Origin: Microbulbifer taiwanensis
GTDB taxonomy: Bacteria > Pseudomonadota > Gammaproteobacteria > Pseudomonadales > Cellvibrionaceae
DNA length: 64,000 bases
Direction of reading: 5' to 3'
Assembly: GCF_014904815.1 (NCBI RefSeq)
Contig: NZ_JACZFR010000014.1
Location: forward strand, 35,867 to 99,866
The notes beneath the pieces are model-generated. The model saw only the letters and a list, made by a program, of their open reading frames with translations. It was not told where the DNA came from and made no database searches. Position numbers and translations under genes: made by a program. Shown here piece after piece: positions 56,445 to 64,000 of the stretch (position 1 is its first letter; every line of letters begins with the position of its first letter).

Positions 56445-56708
56445 CCGCGGCAGCGCTGTGGATTCGGAAAACAGCACTATGCCGAGGATTGCCGTCCCCA
56501 CCGCGCCGATTCCGGTCCAGACCGCGTAGCCGGTGCCCACCGGGATCACTTTCAGCGCCTGGGCGAGGAAATAGAAGCTGGCGATCATCGCCAGCACCGT
56601 CAGGCTGCTGGCGAGTGGCCGGGTAAAACCCTGGGTGTACTTGAGACCTATGGCCCAGCCGATTTCCAGCAGGCCGGCGATCAACAGGAAAAACCACGGG
56701 CTTGTCAT
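56385..56708 (-). CDS. gdx: SMR family guanidinium exporter Gdx (SugE-like)
   Basis: A 107-residue four-helix small multidrug resistance protein. The essential Glu15 is in [15 protein letters not shown], and the WAxGLKYTxGF motif, [19 protein letters not shown] and the end IIGLKL fit the Gdx/SugE subfamily rather than EmrE. It exports guanidinium in exchange for protons. No ykkC-type riboswitch was found upstream; instead it lies 12 bp downstream of ggt on the same strand. Confidence 0.9.
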   Translation of the reverse strand: MTSPWFFLLIAGLLEIGWAIGLKYTQGFTRPLASSLTVLAMIASFYFLAQALKVIPVGTGYAVWTGIGAVGTAILGIVLFSESTALPRLACIGLIVAGIIGLKLTSA

Positions 56709-56720
56709 GGTGGATACTCC

Positions 56721-58463
56721 TCAATTGCCGAGCGCACTGCCCTCGCGCCGCGGGTCGGCGCCGCCGAACAGCCGGCCGTTCCTGAGAGCAATGGCATGTA
56801 TACCGCTGTTGAGATCGCGCTGTACTATTTTGTGCCCGAGCTTTTCCAGGTTTCTTACCGTGTCCGTGCTGAAAAAGCCCGGTTCCAGCTCCACACGGCC
56901 GCCGATAGCACCGATATTGCCGGCGGCAATGGCGTCGGCGATGGGCATGTCCAGCCCCAGATGGTAGAGGATGGTGCGCGCCGTGTAGTCGATGATTCGC
57001 GAGCCGCCGGGGGAGCCCACCAGCAGGCGCAGGCTGCCGTCCCTGTTGAATACGACGGTCGGTGACATGGAGGAGCGGGGGCGCTTGCCGGGCTGTATGC
57101 GATTGGCCACCAGCGCGCCCTGCCCGTTCTTCGGAGTAAAGGAGAAGTCGGTCAGCTGGTTGTTGAGCAGGAAGCCCTTTACCAGCAGGCGCGAGCCGAA
57201 CCCGGTTTCGATGCTGGTGGTCATGCTGACGCCGTTGCCGTACTGGTCCACGATCACCAGGTGACTGGTATTGGGCAGTTCCGGCGATTGTGCCGTCAGT
57301 CGCTTCTGCTCGAAGGCGACCGGATCGCCCGGCACCGCCTCGGTCGCCGTTTCCGGATCTATCAGCTGCGCGCGTTCGGCCAGATAGCCGGATGCCACCA
57401 GTGACTGGCTGGGCACGCTGACAAAGTCCGCATCCCCCAGATAGGTATTGCGGTCGGCAAATGCCAGCTCGGACGCCTCGATGAACAGGTGCGTGAGCTC
57501 GCTGCTGCCGACTTCATATTCCTGTAGCGGGAACTGTCCCAGCTTGCCCAGGATAGCGCCGACGGTGGTGCCCCCGGAAGACGGCGCATCGGCGCCGCAG
57601 ACGCGGTATTCGAGAAAGGACGAGCACAGCGGATCGCGCACTTTGGCCCGGTAAGCGGCCATGTCTTCCATCGTTAGCAGGCCGGGGTTGACCGGGTCCT
57701 CGGCCACCGCGCTTACGATTGTCTCGGCGATTTCCCCGCGGTAGAAAGCGTCGGCGCCGCCCTTGGCGATGGCGCGCAGTGTCTGTGCGTAATCCGGGTT
57801 GGTCAGGCGGTGACCCACCGGCAGCGGCTCGCCGCGCTCGTCGAAGAAGTAGTTGCGGATCGCCGGGCGCGCCGCCACCTGGGGCAGCTTCGCCAACAGC
57901 TGGTGCAGGCGCGGTGAAATGGCGAAACCGGATTCGGCGAGTTCGATGGCCGGCTGGAACAGCGAGGCCCAGGGCAGTTTGCCGTCCCGTTGGTGCGCCA
58001 GCTCCAGCATGCGCACCACGCCGGGTACGCCCACCGAGTAGCCGCCGATCACCGCCTGCAGGAAGGGGCGCGGGCGGCCGTCGACCACAAAGTAGTTTTC
58101 GTCCACGCCCGCGGGGGCCGTCTCGCGGCCATCGTAGTACTGCAGCTCCTTGCGCGCGGCATCGTAGCTCAGCATAAAGGCGCCGCCACCGATACCGGAG
58201 GACTGGGGTTCCACCAGTCCCAGCACCAATTGCGCGGCGATGGCCGCATCCACGGCCGTGCCGCCGCGGGAAAGTATCTGCAGGGCGGCGCGACTGGCAT
58301 GGGGGTTGGCGGTCACCGCCATATACTCACTGGCAGTGGCAGACTTGACCTCACTGCGACCGGTGGCGATTTCCGGCTGGGCCTCGTGTATGGCCGCGGC
58401 GCTCGGCGCGGCCTCGGCCGTAAGAGCAGTGAACAGAAGAAGGGCGAGAGTCAGGTAGCGCAC
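56721..58463 (-). CDS. ggt: Gamma-glutamyltransferase Ggt
   Basis: A 580-residue periplasmic enzyme that self-cleaves and hydrolyses glutathione. Signal peptide (cut near AEA|APSA), substrate-binding ANPHASRAALQILSRGGTAV and GIGGGAFML, and nucleophile Thr399 (ELPNTSHLVIVDQYGN) at the start of the small subunit, followed by GFGSRLL. GGAG precedes the GTG start. It is followed by gdx in the same unit, with 12 bp between. Confidence 0.94.
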   Translation of the reverse strand: MRYLTLALLLFTALTAEAAPSAAAIHEAQPEIATGRSEVKSATASEYMAVTANPHASRAALQILSRGGTAVDAAIAAQLVLGLVEPQSSGIGGGAFMLSYDAARKELQYYDGRETAPAGVDENYFVVDGRPRPFLQAVIGGYSVGVPGVVRMLELAHQRDGKLPWASLFQPAIELAESGFAISPRLHQLLAKLPQVAARPAIRNYFFDERGEPLPVGHRLTNPDYAQTLRAIAKGGADAFYRGEIAETIVSAVAEDPVNPGLLTMEDMAAYRAKVRDPLCSSFLEYRVCGADAPSSGGTTVGAILGKLGQFPLQEYEVGSSELTHLFIEASELAFADRNTYLGDADFVSVPSQSLVASGYLAERAQLIDPETATEAVPGDPVAFEQKRLTAQSPELPNTSHLVIVDQYGNGVSMTTSIETGFGSRLLVKGFLLNNQLTDFSFTPKNGQGALVANRIQPGKRPRSSMSPTVVFNRDGSLRLLVGSPGGSRIIDYTARTILYHLGLDMPIADAIAAGNIGAIGGRVELEPGFFSTDTVRNLEKLGHKIVQRDLNSGIHAIALRNGRLFGGADPRREGSALGN

Positions 58464-58520
58464 ATAACACTCCGCGGACTGTGTAAAATCCGCCCGAGTG
58501 TAACAGATATCGCCGATTGT

Positions 58521-59009
<489 letters not shown>

Positions 59010-59100
59010 TCATTGCGGGTCAAATGGGAGGCGCATGGTAAACAATTTGCCCCCGAGCCTCAAAACAGGGGCTCAAACGGAGGAACGCAGAATCTGCGAT

Positions 59101-59682
59101 CTAGCCGCCAGCGCGCAACAATCGCAAGCACACCTGCCCCGCCCGCTTCTCCTTTTCGATCTGCCAGTCCGCCGGTAGGGCGATGGCCTTTTCACGGGGC
59201 GTCTCCACATAGACCAGGGCGCCTTCCGCCAGGTGCCCTGTCAGCGCAGCCAGGGTCTGTTGCCACAGGTCGCCGGCAAAGGGCGGATCCATGAAGACGA
59301 TATCGTAGCTGGCCGCAGTGCCGGCGAGAAAGTCTGCCGCGCTGGCGTGGTGCACCCGGCCATTGTCGGCCCCTAGCAGTTTCAGTTGATCCCCCAGGGT
59401 CTGCGCCGCACTGCGGTTCAGTTCGACAAAGTCCACTTCCGCCGCGCCGCGGGACAGCGCCTCCAGTCCCAGGGCGCCGGAGCCGGCGAACAGGTCCAGG
59501 CAGCGGGCATCGGGCAGGTGGAACTGCAGCCAGTTGAACAGGGTTTCGCGCAGTCGGTCGCCGGTGGGTCTCAGTCCCTCCACCGGGGCGAACTGCAGTT
59601 TGCGCCCGCGCCAGCGGCCGCCGATGATGCGCAGCTGGGACAGGGTTTGCGGGGAAGTTTTGCGCTGGGGGCGTCTGGACAA
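59101..59682 (-). CDS. rsmD: 16S rRNA (guanine(966)-N2)-methyltransferase RsmD
   Basis: A 193-residue methyltransferase. RIIGGRWRGRKLQFAPVEGL and RPTGDRLRETLFNWL are family-typical; motif I LDLFAGSGALGLEALSRG binds SAM and MDPPF is the catalytic DPPY-like motif. The start codon is TTG at 59682. It is divergent from ftsY, the usual arrangement. Confidence 0.95.
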   Translation of the reverse strand: MSRRPQRKTSPQTLSQLRIIGGRWRGRKLQFAPVEGLRPTGDRLRETLFNWLQFHLPDARCLDLFAGSGALGLEALSRGAAEVDFVELNRSAAQTLGDQLKLLGADNGRVHHASAADFLAGTAASYDIVFMDPPFAGDLWQQTLAALTGHLAEGALVYVETPREKAIALPADWQIEKEKRAGQVCLRLLRAGG

Positions 59683-59756
59683 GGTAACTCTCTACTGGGG
59701 GCTTGAGCGGTGCTAAGATTAGCGCCTTTCCGCAAGCGGTACACCCGGACCCACGA

Positions 59757-60923
59757 ATGATCTTTGACTTCCTGCGCAAAAAGAAATCCAAGCCCGACGA
59801 AACGGAGACGCCGGCGGCCCCCGAATCGGTGACCGAGACCCCAGTAGCTGAGCCAGCGGCCCCGGAATCGATCGAAGAAACCGTCGCCTCCGGGCCCGAA
59901 GCTGTCGAGACCGAAGTCGAAGCGGTTGACGAGCGTGCGCCCGAGCCCGCCGCCGCGGAGCCGGCTCCGGCAGAGCCGGAAAAGCCGGCCAGGAAAGAGG
60001 GTTTCTTCGCCCGTATCCGCCGCGGCCTCAGCCGCACCAGCAGCCAGTTCGCCGAGGGCATGGGCAACCTCTTCCTCGGCGCCAAGGAGATAGACGAGGA
60101 ACTGCTGGAGGAGCTGGAGACCCAGCTGCTGATGGCGGACGTGGGCGTCGAGGCCACCAGCGAAATCGTCGACCGTCTCACCGACCGGGTCTCCCGCCGC
60201 GAGCTGGCGGACGGCGAGGCGCTGTACCGGGCGCTGCAGCAGGAGCTGGCGCAACTGCTGGACAAGGTCGAGGCGCCGCTGGCCGTCGACAGCGGAAAAA
60301 CCCCCTTCGTCATTCTGGTCGTCGGCGTCAACGGCGTCGGCAAGACCACCACCATTGGCAAGCTGGCGCACCGCTACCTGGGCGAGGGCAAGTCGGTGAT
60401 GCTGGCCGCGGGCGATACCTTCCGCGCGGCGGCGGTGGAGCAACTGCAGGTCTGGGGCCAGCGCCACAATGTGCCGGTGGTGGCCCAGCACACGGGCGCT
60501 GACAGCGCCTCTGTCATCTTCGATGCGGTACAGTCTGCCCAGGCCAGGGGCGTCGATGTGGTAATCGCCGATACCGCCGGCCGCCTGCACACCAAGTCCA
60601 ATCTGATGGAGGAACTGACCAAGGTGCGCCGGGTCATGGGCAAGCTGGACCCAAGCGCGCCCCACGAGGTGTTGCTGGTGCTGGATGCCGGCACCGGCCA
60701 GAACGCCCTCAGCCAGGCGGAACAGTTCCGCGACGCTGCCGGTGTCACCGGGCTGGTACTGACCAAACTGGACGGTACCGCCAAGGGCGGTGTGATCTTT
60801 GCCCTGGCGCGCAGGTTCGGCATTCCGGTACGCTTTATCGGTGTCGGTGAACAGGCGGAAGATCTGCAGCCGTTTGTGGCGAAGGAATTTGTCGCTGCGC
60901 TGTTCGGCAGGGAGCCGGCCTGA
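59757..60923 (+). CDS. ftsY: Signal recognition particle receptor FtsY
   Basis: A 388-residue SRP GTPase receptor. The start MIFDFLRKKKSKP is followed by an acidic A domain (residues 14-80), then the N domain and the G domain with VGVNGVGKTTTIGKLA, DTAGRLHTKSNLMEEL, DAGTGQNAL and TKLDGTAKGGV. It docks SRP-ribosome complexes at the membrane. The frame extends 18 codons upstream, but ATG 59757 fits the family. It heads ftsY-ftsE-ftsX-rpoH. Confidence 0.97.
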   Translation: MIFDFLRKKKSKPDETETPAAPESVTETPVAEPAAPESIEETVASGPEAVETEVEAVDERAPEPAAAEPAPAEPEKPARKEGFFARIRRGLSRTSSQFAEGMGNLFLGAKEIDEELLEELETQLLMADVGVEATSEIVDRLTDRVSRRELADGEALYRALQQELAQLLDKVEAPLAVDSGKTPFVILVVGVNGVGKTTTIGKLAHRYLGEGKSVMLAAGDTFRAAAVEQLQVWGQRHNVPVVAQHTGADSASVIFDAVQSAQARGVDVVIADTAGRLHTKSNLMEELTKVRRVMGKLDPSAPHEVLLVLDAGTGQNALSQAEQFRDAAGVTGLVLTKLDGTAKGGVIFALARRFGIPVRFIGVGEQAEDLQPFVAKEFVAALFGREPA

Positions 60924-60946
60924 TTTTTTTACCTGTAGAAGCGCTA

Positions 60947-60976
60947 TCGTCATTCCGGCCTTCGCCGGTATGACGA
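60947..60976. repeat. REP-like inverted repeat after ftsY
   Basis: TCGTCATTCCGGC-cttc-GCCGGTATGACGA pairs over 13 bases with one mismatch. It shares the GTCATTCCGGC core with the element at 18559-18628 and lies in the ftsY-ftsE gap. Confidence 0.7.
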
Positions 60977-61038
60977 GCCAATGAACGCTTGTTTTGCAGC
61001 AGAGCACCTACAACCAGAACAAAAACCATATTGCCCCG

Positions 61039-61722
61039 ATGATCACCTTTGACAGTGTCAACAAACGCTACGAATCCGGCCAGGACGCCCTGGTGCGCGT
61101 CAGCCTGGAGATAGAGCGCGGCGATATGGTGTTCCTGACCGGGCACTCGGGCGCCGGCAAGAGCACACTGCTGAGACTGCTCACCGCCATAGAGAGGCCC
61201 ACCCGCGGCAGCATCCTGGTGGCCGGGCAGAACCTGAACCGGCTGCGCAACGGCCAGATCCCCTACTACCGCCGCAACCTCGGAATCGTCTTCCAGAACC
61301 ACCAGCTGCTGTTCGACCGCAGCGTCTTCGATAATGTGGCTCTGCCGCTGTCGGTGGCCGGTTGCAGCAAGCGCGAGCTCGGTCGCCGGGTGCGCGCGGC
61401 GCTGGACAAGGTGGGCCTGCTGCACAAGGAGAAGCAGAACCCGATAGTGTTGTCCGGTGGCGAGCAGCAGCGCGTCGGTATCGCCCGCGCGGTGGTGAAC
61501 AAGCCGGCCATTCTGGTGGCGGACGAGCCCACCGGCAACCTGGACCCGCAGCTGTCGGCGGAGATCATGCAGCTTTTCGCCGACTTCAATGCCGTGGGTG
61601 TCACCGTCATGGTGGCCAGCCACGATCTGGAACTGGTTGCGCGCATGAAACGCCGGGTGCTCACGCTGCAGGCCGGCCAGTTGATCTACGACGCCTATTT
61701 AGGACGAAGGGCCCAGCCGTGA
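61039..61722 (+). CDS. ftsE: Cell division ATP-binding protein FtsE
   Basis: A 227-residue ABC ATPase. Walker A GHSGAGKST, signature LSGGEQQR, Walker B ILVADEPTGNLD. It works with FtsX to activate periplasmic amidases at the septum. ATG 61039 starts at MITFDSVNKRY; the open frame upstream is unsupported. It overlaps ftsX by 4 bases (GTGA). Confidence 0.96.
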   Translation: MITFDSVNKRYESGQDALVRVSLEIERGDMVFLTGHSGAGKSTLLRLLTAIERPTRGSILVAGQNLNRLRNGQIPYYRRNLGIVFQNHQLLFDRSVFDNVALPLSVAGCSKRELGRRVRAALDKVGLLHKEKQNPIVLSGGEQQRVGIARAVVNKPAILVADEPTGNLDPQLSAEIMQLFADFNAVGVTVMVASHDLELVARMKRRVLTLQAGQLIYDAYLGRRAQP

Positions 61723-62738
61723 AGCAGCCTACCCCTAACGTCAAGAAGAATACCCGCCGGCAGGCGCCGGAAACCAGACCTCAGCGCTCCGCCGGTGCGG
61801 TGACTGCGCGCACCGGTGTCAGCGACCGCTGGCACAGCTGGCTGGGACACCACCGCGAAATGGCTGTCGAGTCCCTGCGCCGTTTCTTCGCCACACCACT
61901 CGCCAGCGCCATGACCGCGCTGGTGATCGCCATTGCCCTGGCCCTGCCGGCGGCACTGCAACTGGGGCTGGTCAATTTCCAGCGCGCGGTGGCGGGCTGG
62001 GATGGCCAGCCGCAGATCTCGGTATTCCTGCACAAGAGCGCGCGCGAGGCCGCGGTGCGATCCTACACGGAAGGGCTGCGCGCGGATCCGGCCATCGTCG
62101 AAGTCACCTATATTTCCCCCGAAGGCGCCTTGGCGGAGTTCCAGGAGGCCTCGGGACTCGGTGATGCCCTCGCCGGCCTCGACGCCAATCCCCTGCCGGC
62201 GGTGCTGCTGCTGCGTCCGCGGAATACGGACAGCGGCGAGCTGGAAGCGCTTGCAGAGAAGCTGCGCGACAGCGCCCTGACCGATGCTGTCGTGCTGGAT
62301 ATGGCCTGGGTGCAGCGGCTGGCGCAACTGACCGAGCTGGGGCGGCGACTGTCCGCCGGCCTGGCGCTGCTGCTGGCACTGGGGGTGCTGCTGGTGGTGG
62401 TCAACACCATCCGCCTGCATATCGAGAATCGCCGTGAGGAGATACTGGTGGTGAAGCTGGTGGGTGCCACCGATGCCTTCGTGCGTCGCCCCTTCCTGTA
62501 CAGCGGTCTCTGCTACGGTTTTTTCGGCGGGTTGCTGGCCTGGTTGCTGGTGGCCGGCGGCGTGGCGCTGCTGTCCGGGCCGGTAGCGGGACTTTCCTCC
62601 TCTTATGGCAGTGGCTATGTGTTGCACGGCCCCGGCTTTCCCTATCTGCTGGGCTTGACGGCCGGCGCTGCACTGCTCGGCCTGGTCGGCGCCTGGCTGG
62701 CAGTGGCGCGGCATATCCGGGCCATAGAACCCCGCTGA
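61719..62738 (+). CDS. ftsX: Cell division protein FtsX
   Basis: A 339-residue membrane protein with four helices, a cytoplasmic basic N-terminal extension of about 60 residues, and a periplasmic domain between helices 1 and 2 (about 90-205). The FtsX signature region IENRREEILVVKLVGATDAF is present. The start is GTG at 61719, overlapping the ftsE stop; the longer frame upstream is inside ftsE. Confidence 0.95.
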   Translation: MKQPTPNVKKNTRRQAPETRPQRSAGAVTARTGVSDRWHSWLGHHREMAVESLRRFFATPLASAMTALVIAIALALPAALQLGLVNFQRAVAGWDGQPQISVFLHKSAREAAVRSYTEGLRADPAIVEVTYISPEGALAEFQEASGLGDALAGLDANPLPAVLLLRPRNTDSGELEALAEKLRDSALTDAVVLDMAWVQRLAQLTELGRRLSAGLALLLALGVLLVVVNTIRLHIENRREEILVVKLVGATDAFVRRPFLYSGLCYGFFGGLLAWLLVAGGVALLSGPVAGLSSSYGSGYVLHGPGFPYLLGLTAGAALLGLVGAWLAVARHIRAIEPR

Positions 62739-62871
62739 TCACTTGTAGACCGATTGGTCAGGTCAAGAAGCGTAAAGACGGCTGCGGGTGCGGAACCCGC
62801 CCTGTGGATAACCCCTCTAAGAGCCCGGTTTTTCGGGGTTTGGGGATGGATCGAGGCGCCGCCAGCCGGGC

Positions 62872-62901
62872 TTCCTAAGGCGGTCGCGCTAGTGCTACAC
62901 T
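62872..62901 (+). promoter_or_regulatory. Candidate promoter of rpoH
   Basis: TTCCTA, 18-bp spacer and TACACT lie about 95 bases before rpoH. The -35 is poor. The 259-bp ftsX-rpoH gap also has an imperfect hairpin near 62822 (GCCCG/CGGG) that might end ftsX transcription. Confidence 0.35.
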
Positions 62902-62997
62902 CCTAACCAATTTGCCGCTGGGGTCAGTTTGTGGCCCGATCTACTGCAAGCGGCAGCCGGAAAGACCGGCACACGAGATTTCAGAGGAGAGACCTGA

Positions 62998-63852
<855 letters not shown>

Positions 63853-63875
63853 TAGAGCGCACTTTTCTCCAGCCG

Positions 63876-63903
63876 AAAAACCGCGCAACAGCGCGGTTTT
63901 TTG
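63876..63903 (+). terminator. Intrinsic terminator of rpoH
   Basis: AAAAACCGCGC and GCGCGGTTTTT are perfect arms around AACA, with further T. It lies 24 bases after the rpoH stop. Confidence 0.94.
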
Positions 63904-63924
63904 TTTGTGTGCCCTTGTAGGAAC

Positions 63925-63969
63925 GGGGGGGGGGGCCCCCCCCCCCCCCGCCCCCCCCCCCCCCCCCCC
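63925..63969. other. Long G and C homopolymer runs, probable artefact
   Basis: Eleven G (63925-63935), fourteen C, one G, then nineteen C (63951-63969) are followed by purine-rich, low-complexity sequence to the end. Such runs are atypical of this otherwise mixed sequence and suggest a sequencing or assembly error at a contig end. Confidence 0.8.
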
Positions 63970-64000
63970 AAAAGGAGGGAAAGGGAAAAAACTAATCACT

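Noticed and set aside
56709..56720. Guanidine (ykkC) riboswitch before gdx
   Set aside because: Only 12 bp separate gdx from ggt, too short for an aptamer, and no such motif was seen before ggt either.

Overview
The window is a GC-rich, gene-dense stretch of a gammaproteobacterial chromosome. Protein sequences and gene order resemble pseudomonads (crc between rph and pyrE, radC/coaBC/algC/argB, oxyR-recG, ubiC-ubiA-phoB-phoR, ftsY-ftsE-ftsX-rpoH). The intergenic repeats, the S8 protease with C-terminal PPC domains and the interruptions of that order suggest a marine relative in the Cellvibrionales, perhaps close to Microbulbifer. That placement is an inference from remembered gene order and style, not from a database search. 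No rRNA, tRNA, CRISPR array, prophage or intact insertion sequence was recognised.

Layout. 1-9.6 kb: the 3' part of uvrD; a LysR regulator divergent from a small AhpD-like/tautomerase pair; a TRAP solute-binding protein; two unknown lipoproteins; two small membrane proteins; a YciA-type thioesterase; and the TRAP permeases dctQM, lying apart from their likely binding protein. 9.6-15.3 kb: a phosphate regulon, pstS-pstC-pstA-pstB-phoU, headed by a tandem Pho box. 15.3-20.4 kb: an ABM-domain protein, a porin-like protein, a lipoprotein M48 protease with TPRs, a DUF4265 protein, yaaA, a DUF938 methyltransferase and a small anchored protein. 20.4-24.2 kb (minus strand): ubiC-ubiA and phoB-phoR, with a second Pho box before phoB, so sensor, regulator and transporter sit within 12 kb.

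24.3-37.3 kb: a dicarboxylate/amino-acid symporter; a tandem pair of unrecognised secreted proteins; recG and oxyR, which meet in a 30-bp repeat array; a GlsB/YeaQ membrane protein; two oxidoreductases separated by a tandem 100-bp repeat; and the conserved gmk-rpoZ-spoT-ridA block. 37.5-48.7 kb: a sterol desaturase-like enzyme, a secreted subtilase, a gene-free stretch of about 630 bp, a glycosyltransferase, yicC/rph, crc, pyrE, a DUF4124 protein, slmA and argB. 48.7-64 kb: a membrane-anchored form of AlgC, coaBC, radC, rpmB-rpmG, mutM behind a heptamer array, an unusual DsbB with a tiny membrane partner, a truncated amidohydrolase remnant, gdx-ggt, coaD, rsmD and ftsY-ftsE-ftsX-rpoH. The last 75 bases hold long G and C runs that look like a contig-end artefact.

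The clearest functional unit is phosphate homeostasis: PhoR/PhoB sense and respond, Pst imports phosphate and PhoU gates signalling. The most unusual items are the duplicated secreted-protein pair whose leader regions are also duplicated, the DsbB with a displaced second cysteine pair, and several families of short intergenic repeats placed at gene ends.
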